A DNA stretch of 64,000 bases from Warburgia ugandensis (lineage: Eukaryota > Streptophyta > Magnoliopsida > Canellales > Canellaceae), in NCBI GenBank assembly GCA_035236585.1, contig CP141136.1:50051136-50115135 (forward strand), in the 5' to 3' direction. The notes below the pieces were generated by a model. It was not told where the DNA came from and ran no database searches. It was given only the letters and a program-made list of their open reading frames with translations. Below are positions 24,918-38,202 of this stretch, piece by piece (position 1 is the first letter of the stretch; every line of letters begins with the position of its first letter). A program made the position numbers and the translations under genes.

Positions 24918-25983
24918 TAGTACAAAAAGAGTGATTACATATGTTACATCATCATTGAGAGTTTTGAGTTTAAAAATCCTACTCAAAATAGTAAATTGAG
25001 AATTTGGGCATTAGTCTTGAAGATCTAAAGTATTATTGATATAAGATGTGAGACAATGTGAAATTATTAACAATTTATGAATGGTATTAGTCAAAATAGA
25101 TATATAGTTAAACAAATGGGAACTATTTATCTTGATATATGGGATATAAAGGGGACATATTTACGTAGTGCTTACGAATATAAAAACATATCCTGCCTAT
25201 GAAGGTTGGTATATTTTAAGAAAATTAAGAGACTTTAGTGTTTTGACTTAGTAAGAGTATCATCATGTGAGTAGTATAATTCTCAAGTGAATAAAGTTGC
25301 AGTGTAGAATTATACAACGAGTATTCTAATGAAGAAATTTAGATAATCCTTTGAAATTATGGATTTGAGTTTGCATGAGGATATAGGACATGCTTGTATA
25401 AACTTGAGAAGTATTTGACTTTGAGTTAGAAATTTTGATAACAAATAGGAAAATTGAGGTAGGAAAAAGAATAGAAAATGATCTTATACTATGAATTAAG
25501 AATAAAATATGGAAAATAAGGAGGATTATACTTAAACAATCATGAATAGTAAAGCGATTATGATACCCAATAATTGTTCAGGAAGCATGAAGTAAGTTAT
25601 ACTAATTATTAAAAAATTAGAGTTAGGAAGATGGATATAAAAGCTTAGAGACATTATCAATATAGAAATAATTAGTAGAACAATGATGATTTACTAATAA
25701 GTAAAAGCAGAGTATTAGAGTTATAGTAAAAGTAACTTTTATTGCTTGAAGTAGATAGAACAACTACATTAATAAAGGGTGTAAATGTTTAGAGTTTGAA
25801 GTTATGAATCATATGAATTTTAAGGAGTTATGAGAACATAAATTTATATTGAGAGGAGGTTGTTTCTAATTATCTAAAAGATAACATGAAAAGGAATTTT
25901 AAAAATGAAGATTATTTTATTGGTCAAAGTATTGTCACAACATTGATCTGTCGAAGAAGCCACTTGGGAGACTGAGGATGAAA
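24918..25983 (+). pseudogene. 3' end of a Tekay/Del pol, with chromodomain
   Basis: Most of the stretch is too decayed to read, but its last 70 bases translate to LVKVLSQH-stop-SVEEATWETEDEM, the chromodomain typical of the integrase C-terminus of Tekay/Del chromoviruses (compare KVLWQHHMVEEATWALEEEM of element F). The domain normally targets integration to marked chromatin. The pol frame runs straight into the left LTR of element B: the stop, untranslated tail and polypurine tract expected between them are missing. This is the tail of a second copy that uses that LTR as its 3' LTR. Confidence 0.7.
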
Positions 25984-26502
25984 TGCAATAACCTCAATTT
26001 TTGTAAATTGATTAAGAAAATCAATTTAGTTTTAATTTTTAGAAATTCTAGGCTGGAATATTAGGTTATTGGACATTCTCTTTTTATAGAGATTAAAACA
26101 TGATTTGAAACTTAGAAATTATGAATGTACTCAAAAGACCGATCGAAATGACACTAAGTACGTTCAATTCCAAGAAAATGATAATTTTACCAATAACCTA
26201 GATCTAAGACATCAATATTTAGAATGTACTCAAAAATACAATTCCAACGCCAGTAAGTACGCTCAATTTTGAGTTTGGGAGAATAAAACGAATTTTTTTT
26301 CCATAAAAGGGCAAAATGGTCCTTTCACACCTCCGTGGGGTCCACAAATGAATCCAACAGCTAGAAAACATGTAATGAGTTGTCAAACCACTACCAGCTT
26401 ATAGTGGAGAAGGAGGTGGTAGTGGAGGATCCAATGTTAATTTAATATTCAAAAGAATTAAACACAATTATTATAAGTAATTATGAAAATTTCAAAAACA
26501 TC

Positions 26503-26510
26503 TATAAATA
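26503..26510 (+). promoter_or_regulatory. TATA box of element B left LTR
   Basis: TATAAATA followed by CACCCCCAAA. It is conserved in the right LTR (33748-33755) and, inverted, in the element F LTR (56401-56408), which supports a real promoter element. Confidence 0.65.
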
Positions 26511-28652
26511 CACCCCCAAAAATCCTCCAAAAAGGTTCATAAAATTTAACACAAAATTATCTTGCTTACCCTATAAAACCAGATCTAGATTCATTCCCAA
26601 ATTTCCACAACTCCCAAAAATCTCTCTTCTTTCACTTTCTCTCTCCTCTCTCTAAATTGGAACAAGAGACTTAAATTCAATTAGGCACTCTATTCCAAAT
26701 TAAATCTAATAAATCTCACTCTAAAGATTGTCCTAGACTACCTTATCAACAAAACCCCAAAAGAAATTTCAAGATCCAATGGTTCAATCAACGGGAAATC
26801 ACAAAATAAGTGATTATCGGGCTATCTTATCATCAAGTGGATATTTCTTTTAAATTAGGCTGCAAAACCTACGTTTTTCTCCAATCAGGTAGGTGAAAAC
26901 TCTTCCCATTCTTGTTTCATGCTAGTTTATATAATTTTTATTTTTTTGAAATTAGTTTTAGGTTAAATATAATAAAAATCAAGGACAAAAACCCTTCATT
27001 TTTATATGATGGAGGTCTCAGACAAAAAATCTAAGCTGTCCAATTGATCTAAAAGCACCCAAAACCCCTAGGGTAGAATTTTCATGAAATTTAATCAAGT
27101 TTTGAGCCTTTCATTGAAGATGAATTGATTGGACGGTCCAAAAGGACTGTATGATCTTCCTAATAAGATCGGCTCCCGAGACGCCACAAAGGAACATTGT
27201 ACAAAAACGTGCCTGGTGGGAGTGTCTCTGCGCTAGTACTCCATGTGTGACGACATTCTAACGGAACGTCCACACGATAGCAGCGGTCCCAAGGGAGCTT
27301 CTTCGATTTGCATCCCGGTAATGGGAGCGGTGACTGCTCCGTTTAATTGAACCTGCTCTGCTACAACAATCTAGGCAGTCTATTTTGCTAAGCCCAGATC
27401 AAATCTGGACCCTCACAATGACTATGAACTTTGATCTTCAATTGTAGAGTCATTTGAACTCCAAATGAAGATAGAAAGAAGCTATGGAAAGCTTGTAACG
27501 TCTATTTTCTTCTGAAATCATAAAATTGATAAAAAATATTCAAGAAAGTTTTTGTTTTTAGGAATTAATCTTCTAATTTTTATGATCTTCAAGATCTGGG
27601 GATCTAATGCAATGATGATATAATATTGAACTCAATTAATATCCATGATTTATTTTGACAGATCTAACATAAAATGAGGAATCTACCCTTTTATGGTAGA
27701 AAAACCTTAAAAATACAAAAGGACCCACTTGATCAATAAGATCAAGCATGATCAGACCCTTTGGATGGGTTGTATGAATGGGATTATGTTGAAATCTAGT
27801 TAGATCATGGATTAAATGTGATAAAATAAGTGGATATGATCTTTGGATCTTAATGGAGCAAAAGAACTAAATGTAATTAAAAACCCTTGATCTAAAGGAA
27901 AAAATCTAAAATCTAATGGTTGGATCATAAGTAAAAGCTTCTAATAATCTTAATCTAATTAGTTTAGTTGTCTTTTATTTGATAATAAAATTGTAAATGT
28001 GATTTATGAAGCATGATAGTATAATTCTTAAATTTTAGCATGCTATGCTCTAAATATTATTAGTTTGTTATTAAGTTGGTAGATTTAATTATCTTAGGGC
28101 CATGATAGCTTAAATTTGAGATTTTAGCAAGATTCCATTAGATTAGTAGTAAAATTTCATGTATTTCATAACTTAGGGTCATGCTAGATTAAGTATAGTT
28201 TTATTCTATTAGGTTAAGTTACATTCATAAGAAGCATGTTAGTATAAATGGTTGTTAAACTTATATTGGATTTATGCTTTAAAGGTTATGATTTAATTGT
28301 TGTCAAATTCTATTAGTAGATTCAATTGTTAAGCAATTGTTAAGATATGATGAGCATAAATCACCAAAAATGTAAACTAATGGAATATAGAGATTCATGG
28401 ATAATTAAGATGAGTGCATGACTTTGACTTAACGTGACCTTAGCTCAACCTTTCATAACGTTCTCTAATAGAACCTCTCTCTTCCCCTACCTTTTGTTGA
28501 CGTTTGTGAGGTCTAAACGCCTCACATGAGGATTGAAGTAACCACTTTGTGTTCAACCATTCAACTAGTAAGCCTTAGCCAATTGGAAATAAGAAGAGCT
28601 ATCTAGACTTATGATAGAATAAGCTATTTTGAATGAGTAAAACATTAATTGA

Positions 28653-28654
<2 letters not shown>

Positions 28655-28686
<32 letters not shown>
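28655..28686 (+). repeat. AAT microsatellite
   Basis: About 10.7 AAT units; the corresponding place in the right LTR (near 36040-36052) has only about four. Replication-slippage expansion after insertion. Confidence 0.9.
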
Positions 28687-30918
28687 GAGCATAAAAGATT
28701 AGTAAATTATCTAATCCTAATAAATATTGTAAGTAAGGTAAGGATGATCAAACATGATCGATAGGATCTTGAATGATCATGAACAATAAGAATCTTAATG
28801 TCGTATTGTATTATGTATCTGTGCATGTATGTTATAGACAAATCTAGATAGAGAATCCAAACCCTTGATCAAATATGATACAAGGAAGAGAACTAAGAAC
28901 ATCCTCCTTGGGGATGATCAAACAACTGAACTTAGATCAAAGAAGAACTAGATGATAGAAGATCTAAGCCCTTAATCTATATCAACAAGTATAAATTGTT
29001 GATCAAAGGATTTATGAAAGATTAAGATCAAAGAAAGGAATCCACAAAGACTTAGAATAAAAAATACTTAGATCTAAAGATTAGAAGATCATTCTAACCA
29101 TCATAAAGATCATTCTAACCATCATATCTAATGATCAATAGGATAGACATTATTTGAGGAAGATAGATTTGATAGGACAAAAGATTTAAATCCTTTATAT
29201 CAAAGAACAAGATTAAACAAAAAATATAGATAGGATCAAGACTATAGGATTATTCAAATTGTATAAATATTGATAGTATGTATATATTTATAGATTACAT
29301 ATGTTAGTCAAGACCATGGAAGATCTGAAGAGATGGGTCAGTACTTGAAGGTAGGAGGATTTTATGAATGCATCTAAATACATATTGAATACATGATCTT
29401 ATGTCTAGAAATGTTGACAAGTATAATGTAAATACTTGTATTAAATTCATTGAAAACCTTTATGATCCAACCAAAACACATATGAAATGGTTTAAGTTAG
29501 AATTGAGGAAAACCCTATGTGAATAGGGAACTAGAAGGTATTCCAGTCCTAGATAAATAGACAAATTGTTTGATAAGTATAAAATCAAGACATGGGAATC
29601 ATTCATATAGAATGGTGATCCCTAAACTTATCTGAACATGGGTATCATTCATTGTAAAGGATGATCCCTATGTTTGAAGTGAAATCCTATCCTTGGTTTA
29701 AGAATACCAAAATACAAGGATGATGATATAAATAGACAAGACGTATGATAAGTAAAAGAATACTTTATATACAAGCAAGGAGGCTTGTGGTTTTTGTTTA
29801 AATAGGTATATGCCTGGGGATGCTATGTTAGGAGGGTTATGAGGGGTTGGCCACCCACTCTCCGAAATGTGATATATATGATGATACCGTGCCCAAAGAG
29901 AGGCAAAATGTCGGGTGGGGAAATTATGGGAAGGCCACCACTGTGACGGTCTGTCTGCCCATATAGACATGACATAGATGATTTTTCACATTTTGTATCC
30001 GTGGAGTATGAAAACAGTTATTCGAGCACGCTGGTATGGATCAAACTACAGCATAGTAGTCCTTTGAGTATTTTGCATTATGATACATGGCATAGTGAGA
30101 TGCCGATACTGCCCAAACAGGGGAGCATTTTCCTAGCAGAGTCTGGATCTTTTATCAACTCAGTATGGCTGAGTGTGATGATATTACTCAAATGAGGGAG
30201 TATTTTCTAACACAGTCTGGATGATTGATCAACTCAGTGTGTCTAAGTATGACTATTGATGTTTGAGATATTAACTATTTTTCACGGTTTTGACTGTGTA
30301 TATATCTATACGACATATACAGTATATATGTGTAAGGATGTACATATATGACAAAGTAAAGAGATTGATCCATGAGTATGAATAATGGGATTATGAAGTA
30401 TTAGGATTATATTGTCAAATTATTATGCTTCTTGAATCCCCTACCAAGCATAACTTGTTGAGATATTGTAAATGTTTGAATGTTTATAGTATCTAAGGTA
30501 CAGAGAAAGAGAATTAGGAGCTCAAGACTTAAAAGACTTAAAAGAATAATCAATCAGGGTATATCCCTTGAAGACATGTATTTTTTATTTGAGAGAATTG
30601 TATTATATTGTATTAAGAGTTTTTATTGTATGGTGAGCTTTGATGTTTGGATTATGTAATTTGGACAAGTATTGCACTGATACCTGGGCTGTACTATGAA
30701 CTACCAATTGGATTTTAGAATTTAATAAAAGTATATTCCTTCAATGGAATTTTATCTTCTACAAAATTCTACTTATGTTATGTATGAAGTGATGACTTGG
30801 GTTTTATAAAACAAGTTTTCAAGAAAAGAATTTCTGCTAAAAAAATTTACTACTAAGGTTGCCCTACCTTTGAAAAATGTATTACAAAATGTGTTATAAA
30901 AACCTGGGTCATCACATT

Positions 30919-30931
30919 TGGTATTAGAGCC
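30919..30931 (+). promoter_or_regulatory. Primer-binding site of element B
   Basis: TGGTATTAGAGCC starts two bases after the LTR. It differs by one C-to-T from the initiator tRNA-Met complement TGGTATCAGAGCC kept in elements A and F. Confidence 0.9.
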
Positions 30932-32199
30932 ATTCATCCTGTCATAGTACAGTACCCTTATGTCCAATATGAAGATGACAATCAAATTAGAGGATGACAA
31001 ATAGTGAGTGAATAAGAAATAAGATAGTATTTGATAAGAATGAGTAGAGAATGAGTTATGTGATTAACTCATTAGGTGAGGAGATAATGTAATTAACTCA
31101 TGAAGAACTAGTGGAGTATAAGTAGATATTACTTAGTAAAATAACTAGGAGTACTACTTAGTAAGTTGATTATATCAATATAGGGAATAGTAGTTATAGA
31201 AACAAGGAAAACATTACAATAGAGGAAGACGTATTGTATGATATTCATGTATAACTTGAAATCTTAAGTAAAGATACTTGTAGAAATAAAATACATTAAT
31301 ATAACTATTATTAGGTGAAATAATGGAGAGTAAGAGAAAGAGATGATAAATTGAAAAAATATGATGGAAAGAATGAAGAAGGATAAAATCCAACCTTTAT
31401 AGTAAGGGTGAAATAGAGATTAACGATAAAACCTTAGATTCACTACAAAATTTAAAATTAATTATAATCAATAATAAAAATAAATGTAAGAGTTACAATT
31501 GTTATATAAATATAGTATTATGACAATTAGCTAAAGGATTTAATAATCAAAATAGAGATGATCTTACTTGAGAAGAATTTAAGGAGATACAAAATTGGTG
31601 AATGAAAGAGTTTTAATAAAGATAAATTAGGAGATAAAATTTAGAGGAATATTGATTCAACTATATGATAGAATTGAAATATGAAAATAATTATGTAATA
31701 ATTTGCATTGATGATAGAATGGAAAGTGAAGACCTATAAATGAATAGGGATATTAATATGATGAATTTAGACATATTGATTCTATTTATATGATAGATTT
31801 AGTTATATTGAAAGAATTATGGAATATAATGAGAAAAAATACATTTTGAAGGAATGGTGAAATGAACACGAGAAATGAAGACCTATAAACAAATATAGGC
31901 AACTAAACTTAAGTGTAAATTTTGGACAAATGAGATGATTATGAATGAGGTATGAATCCAGATTTTGGAAAAATGTGGTTAGAAATTTCAAGATATTTTT
32001 GAGATTTTCAATGTAAGATAATATTAAGTTAGGAAATATCTATAGTTGTTGAGGAAAATGACATCAGTTGATTTGAATAAGTGAAAAGAATAAATCTTAA
32101 GGATTAGTAAACAAAGAAGTGATTATATAAGTTTACATTGGAGAGAAACAAGTTTCATTAACAAAAAAAGAATGAAGGATCAGTGAGATTATGCATAAA
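30932..32199 (+). other. Decayed interior of element B, gag side
   Basis: Very AT-rich, no open frame on the element's strand, and no gag word readable. It should correspond to leader, gag and protease. The minus-strand frame 31803-31991 is spurious. Confidence 0.5.
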
Positions 32200-32640
32200 T
32201 GATATTAAGTACCCTTTACTCCACATGGATGAGTTATTCCCAACCTATTATCATCAATGGGGAGCTAGAAATGAAAAATTATAGTGAGATATCAAAACAA
32301 ATTTTGAGTTATAAGTTTGATGAGAATGAGACTTATTGGATAAGTAGTGATGACATATGAAATTATTATGAGAAAATCATGACCATTTGGAGAATATGTT
32401 AAGACACTTACAAAACTTGTCAACTATCTGACAAGTGTACATGTTGATTTAAGAAAGCAAAGATAGGGTTATATAAATTCTAAGAATGATATTGAAGTTG
32501 ACTCAGCAAAGATTGAAGATGATACTGAAATACAAAATGACGATGATAGTTAAAGAAATTCATCTCTTATTGATTGTATAGCATACTATAAGGTCGTTCT
32601 TTAGTATAATCTTATCATTGAGTACATGAACCAAGAAGAG
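32200..32640 (+). pseudogene. Reverse-transcriptase remnant of element B
   Basis: Readable words in the order of a Ty3/gypsy reverse transcriptase: KYPLLHMDELF near 32207-32240 (canonical KYPLPRIDDLF), HDHLENMLRHL near 32379-32411, IEVDSAKIE near 32491-32517 and an IRSFF word near 32588-32605. They lie in different frames with many stops between, and the catalytic segment is not recognisable. It shows that B descends from an autonomous Tekay/Del element rather than from a primary non-coding derivative. Confidence 0.75.
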
Positions 32641-33166
32641 ACAAATTACTTCCAAATATTGGAATATTGTTATAAAGAATAATAGTTGAAATTATAGAAT
32701 CCAATCAATATGTCATTTTGGTAGATAGTCTAAGGATTATACATATTAGAAAAGACATGTCAAAACTTGTATAAGTTGAAGTGGAATGAGGATGAGCAAT
32801 AGAAGTTAGAATGGAAAAATATGAAGTATTGAAAGATTGGTGAAAATGAGGAGTAGAAATTTAGTATACTAGTCAGGTGAAATAGAAGATTTTGAAACAG
32901 AAGGAAAATTGAATTAAGAGTTATTAATCCTTTTGGAAAGTCTAGCAAGAATTAGCTTAAGTGATTAATGCATTAGCATTATTGGTAAGATGTGTGTTTA
33001 TGACCCAAAAATGTGATTTTACCTTTAAGGAGAAGGTAACATGAACTATGAATGAAAGGAAATGGAGGTTTCCTTGAGTGGCAAGGCTACATGTACAAAC
33101 TTATGAATGAGTTAATGGAAACTCATACGTAAGTTAAAATGCAAATTTCGAGGATGAAATTATTAT
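32641..33166 (+). other. Interior of element B, 3' side
   Basis: No domain is readable; RNase H, integrase and chromodomain (about 2 kb in element F) are absent, so a large deletion lies here. The last bases, TTTCGAGGATGAAAT, are the conserved pre-polypurine-tract sequence of the lineage. The minus-strand frame 32760-32948 is spurious. Confidence 0.5.
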
Positions 33167-33179
33167 AAAGGGGGAAGAT
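33167..33179 (+). promoter_or_regulatory. Polypurine tract of element B
   Basis: AAAGGGGGAAGAT directly precedes the right LTR. It is the plus-strand DNA primer site. Confidence 0.88.
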
Positions 33180-36100
33180 TGTAATAAACTCAAATTTTGT
33201 AAATTGATTGAGAAAATTAATATAGTCTGAATTTTTATAAAATTTGGGTTGTAATATTAGGTTATTCGAAATTCCATTTTTATAGAGATTAAAACATGAT
33301 TTGAAACTTATAAATTATAAATTTACTAAAAAAACTGATCGAAATGATACTAAGTATGTTCAATTCCGAGTTAAAATGAAAAATCCCTAATTTTCTCTAT
33401 TTTTATGAATAAAAGGGTAAAATTACCATAACTGAGATCTAAAATATCAATATTTAAAATTTATTCAGAAATATGATTCCAACACCACTAAGTACGCTCA
33501 ATTCTGAGTTCATAGGAATAAACCCTATTTTTCTCCATTTTTGGAATTAAAAGGGCAAAATGGTCCTTTCACACCTCCATGGGGCCCACAAATGAATCCA
33601 ACAGCCAGAAAACATGTAATGAGTGGTCAAACCACTACCAACTGATAGTGGAGAAGGAGGTGGTAGCAGAGGATCCAATGTTAATTTAATATTCAAAGGA
33701 ATTGAAACATAATTATTACACGTAATTATGAAAAATTCAAAAACATCTATAAATACACCCCCAAATATCCTGCAAAAATGTTCATTAAAATTCTCACAAA
33801 ATTATCATGCTTCCCTTGAAAAACCAGATCTAGATTCATTCCCAAATTTCCAAAACTCCCAAAAATTCTCTTCTTTCACTTCTCTCTCCTTTCTCTATAT
33901 TAGAACAAGAGACCTAAATTCAATTAAGCACTATGTTCCAAATCAAATCTCACAAATCCCACCATTCATATTGTCCTAAACTATGAAAAATCACAAAACA
34001 AGCGGTTATCAGGCAATCTTATCATCAACAGGATATTTCTTTAAAATTGGGTTACAAAACCTATATTTTTCTCCAATCAGGTAGGTGGAAACTCTTCTCA
34101 TACTTATTTCATGTTATTTTATATGATTTTTATTTTCTAAAATTAAGTTTCGGTTAAAAATTATAAAAACCAAGTAAGGGTAAGAACCCTTCATTTCTAT
34201 ATGATAGAGGGCTCAGATGGAAAATCTAAGTCATCCAATAGATGCAGAAGGGTCCAAAACCCTAGCGTAGAATTTTCAAGAAATTTCATCAAGTTTTGAG
34301 CCCTTGATTGAAGAGGAATGGATTGGATGGTCCAAAACAGACTGTCCAATCCTCTTTAGAAGATCCAACTCCCGGGACACTATAGCGAGATGCCACACAG
34401 AAACGTGCCTTGCAAGAGTGTCTTCGCGCACGCTCTATGGGCGACGACATCCCGACGAAATGTTCGCACAATAGTGCAGGTCCTGGGAAGCGCGTTACTA
34501 TGTGCTTCTCAGTGAAGGGAGCACAGGGACTGCTTTACCAGACTCGCTTTGCTTGAAAGATTAGGACAGTCCGTTCTGCTGGGCCTAGATAAAATCTGGA
34601 CCCTTGAAATGATTGTGCACTTCATTCATCAATTGTGGAGTCATCTAAACTCCAAATTAAGATCAGAAAGAAGTTATGGAAAGCTTGTAATGTATGTTTT
34701 CTTCTGAAAGCATAAAATTGATAAAAATCTTCAAGAAGCTTTTTGTTTTTAGGAAATAGGATTCTAATTTTCATTATCTTCAAAATCTGAGATGGGGATC
34801 TGATTTAATGATGAAATAATGTTGAAATAAAGTTATATATATGATTTATTTTGACAGATCTAAAACAAATTGCGAGATCTACCCTTTTTGGTAGAAAAAT
34901 CCTAAAAATACAAAGGGACACACTTGATCAATGTGATCAAGCATTATCAAACCCTTTGGATGGGTTGTATGAATGGCATTACAATGAAATCCAGTTAGAT
35001 CATGGATTAAATGTGACAAAAATAAGTGGATATGATCTTTGAATCTTAATGGAGTAAAAGCCCTAAATGTAATTAAAACCCTTGATCTAAAGGAAAAGGT
35101 CTAATGGTTGAATCATAAGTAAAAGTTTTGAATAATCTTAATCTAATTAATCTAATTATCTTTTATTTGATAATAGAATTGTAAATGTGATTTATGTTAT
35201 ATATTAGGAAGCAGGATTGTGTAATTCTAAAATTTTAGCATGATATGCTTTAAATATTATTAGTTTATTATTAGGTCGATAGATTTAATTATCTTAGAGC
35301 CATGTTAATTTAAATTTGAGATTTTAGCATGATTCTATCAGACTAGTTGTAAAATTTCATAACTTAGGATCATGTTAGTTTAAGTATAGTTTTATTCCAT
35401 TAGATTAAGTTACATTCATAGGAAGCATGTTAGTATAAATGGTTGTTAAACTTATATTGGATTTATGCTTTAATGTTTGTGATGTAATTGTTGTCAAATT
35501 TTATTAGTAGATTCAATTGTTAATTAGTTGTTAAGATATAATGAGCATAAATCACCAAAAATGTAAACTAATGGAATATAGAGATTCATAAACAAGTAAG
35601 ATGAGTGAATGACTTTAACTTAATATTAGTAAGGGATATATTTAGTAGGACAATATAAGGAATATCAAATCCTTAGCCCAAACTAGGAGAATAATAAACC
35701 CCATGAATGACATTTTAAATGTTCATGGATTTAATTAAAATCAATTAGAAAGAGTACTTAGGGTTAAAATACTCATAGGAACCTTATGAAAGGTTGAGTT
35801 AAGGTCATTCTAGTGAATGCTGGACATGGTGGTTAAGGGGGTTCTCTAATAGAGCCTCTCTCTTCCCCTACCTTTCGTTGACATTTATGAGGTCTAAACG
35901 CCTCCTTACATGAGGATTAAAGTAATCACTTTGTGTTCAGCCATTCAGCTAGTAAGCCTTAGTCAATTGGAAATAAGAGGAGCTGTCTAGACTTATGATG
36001 AAATAAGCTATCTTCAACCAGTAAAACATTAACTGGTTGAATAATAATAAGAGCATAAAAGGTTAGTAAATTATTTAATCTTAATAAAAATTATAACTAA

Positions 36101-38202
36101 GATAAGGATGATCAAACCAGACCATGGGATCTTGAATGATCAAGAACAATAAAAGAAATAAATACTTTTTGATGTATGATATATATTGCTTGGAATTTAG
36201 ATCAAATAGAATAGAAGATTTAAACCCTTAATCAAATATGATTCAAGGAAGAGAACCAAGATCATCCTCCTTAGGGATTATCAAACAACTGAACTTGGAT
36301 AAAAAAGGAACTAAATGATAAATGATCTAAGCCCTTGATCTTTATCAACAAGTATAAATTGTTGATCAAAGGATCTATGAAAGATCAAGATCAAAGAAAG
36401 GAATACAAAAAGATTTAGAATAGAAAATACTTAGATCTAAAAGATTAGAAGATCATTCTAACCGTCAGATCTATTGATCAATAGTATAAACACTATTTGA
36501 GGAAGATAGATTACATTAGGATACAAGATCTAATCCTTTATATCAAAGGACAAGATTAGACAAAGAATATAGATGGGATAAAAAATATAGGATTATTCAG
36601 ATTGTATAAATATTGACAGTATGTAAGGATTTACAGATTACATATGTCAGGATCATGGAAGATCTTAAGAGATGGATCCTTACTTGAAGGTAGGAAATTT
36701 TTATGAATGCATCTACATGAGAAATACATGTTGAATACATGATCTTATGCCTGAAAATGTTGACAAGTATAATGTAAATACTTGTATTAAATCCATTGAA
36801 AACCCTTATGATCCAACCAAAACACATATGAAATGGTTAAGTTAGAATTAAGGAAAGCCCTAAGTGAATAGGGAACTAGAAAATATTCTATCCCTAGATA
36901 AACAAACAAATTGTCTGATAAGTATAAAATCAATACATGGGAATCATTCATATAGAATGATGATCCCTAAACTTATATGAACATGGGCATCATTCATTGT
37001 AAATGCTAATCCCTAAGTTTGAAGTAAAATCCTATCCTTAGTATAAGAATACCAAAATACGAGGATGATGCTATAAACAGACAAGACGTCTAATAAGTAA
37101 AAGAATACTTTATATACTAGCAAGGAGGCTTGTGGTTTTTGTTTTAAACAAATGTATGCCTGGGGATGCTATGCTAGGAGGATTATGAGGGTTTGGTCAC
37201 CCACTCTCCGAAATGTGATATATATGATGATACTGTACCCAAAGAGAGGCAAAATGTTGGGTGGAGCAATTATGGGAAGGCCACCACTGTGACGGTCTGT
37301 CTCCCACTATAGACATTTCATACATGATTTTGCACATTTAGTACCTATAGAGTATGAATGTAGTTATCCGAGGGCACTGGTATGGATCAAACTGCAGTAT
37401 AATAGTCCTTTGGGTATTTTACATTATGATGCATGGCATAATGAGATGCTGATTTTGCCCAAATAAGGGAGTATTTTTCCAGCAGAGTCTGGATGTTTTA
37501 TCAACTTAGTATGCCTGAGTGTGATGATACTACTCAAATGAGGGAGTATTTTCTAGCAGAGTCTAGATGATTGATCAACTCAATGTGACTGAGTATGACT
37601 ATTGATGTTTGAGATATTAACTATTTTTTGCAGTTTTCACTGTATATATAACATATATAGTATGTATGCGTAAGGATGCACATATATAACAAAGTAAAGA
37701 GATTGATCCATGAGTATGAATAATGGGATTATGAAGTATTAGGATTATACTGTCAAATTATTATGCTTCTTGAATCCCCTACCAAGCATAACTTGTTGAG
37801 ATATTGTAAATGTTTGAATATTTACAATATCTTAGATATAGAGAAGGAGAATTAGGAAGCTAAGGCTTAAGAAGACTTGGAAGAATAATCAATCAAGGTA
37901 TATCCCTTGAAGACATGTATTTTTATTTGGGAGCATTGTATTGTATGGAGAGTTTTTATTGTATGGTGAGCTTAGAAATTTGGATTATGTAATTTGGATA
38001 AGTATTGTACTGATACTCAAGTTGTACTGCGAACCACTAGATGGATTCTGAAATTTAATAAAAGTATATTCCTTCAATGGAATTTTATCTTGTACAAAAC
38101 AAGTTTTAAAGAAAAGAATTTCTGCTGCTTTGTTTTGCAAAATCATTTTACTACTAAGGGCGCCTTGCCTTTGAAAAATGTATTAGAACCCGGGTTGTCA
38201 CA
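33180..38202 (+). repeat. Element B right LTR
   Basis: A 5023-bp LTR beginning TGTAATAAACTC and ending GGGTTGTCACA. It aligns with 25984-30916 over its length with many point differences. The right copy contains about 170 extra bases near 35620-35790, a segment also present (inverted) in element F near 54070-54240, so the left copy of B has lost it. TATAAATA lies at 33748-33755. All short frames inside (33728-33979, 34289-34471, 34851-35042, 36597-36827, 37994-38251) are spurious. Confidence 0.9.

Larger units (their letters stand above)
25984..30916 (+). repeat. Element B left LTR
   Basis: A 4933-bp LTR, unusually long for a plant retrotransposon. It begins TGCAATAACCTCAATTTTTG and ends GGGTCATCACA. 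It has a TATAAATA box near base 520 of the LTR, a moderately GC-rich island (about 27170-27420), and an expanded AAT microsatellite. Frames such as 29698-29970 and 30001-30195 are spurious. Confidence 0.9.
25984..38202 (+). mobile_element. Element B: Tekay/Del-like LTR element with 5 kb LTRs and a deleted interior
   Basis: LTRs lie at 25984-30916 and 33180-38202, starting TG(T/C)AATAA and ending (A/G)TCACA, with an iMet-type primer site and a polypurine tract. The interior is only 2263 bp and keeps scattered reverse-transcriptase words; gag, RNase H, integrase and chromodomain are gone. No target duplication is found (TGAAA on the left, GATCC on the right), consistent with the tandem arrangement on the left. 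The LTR family is the same as element F at 52039. By eye, LTR divergence is larger than in element A, so B is older. Confidence 0.9.
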
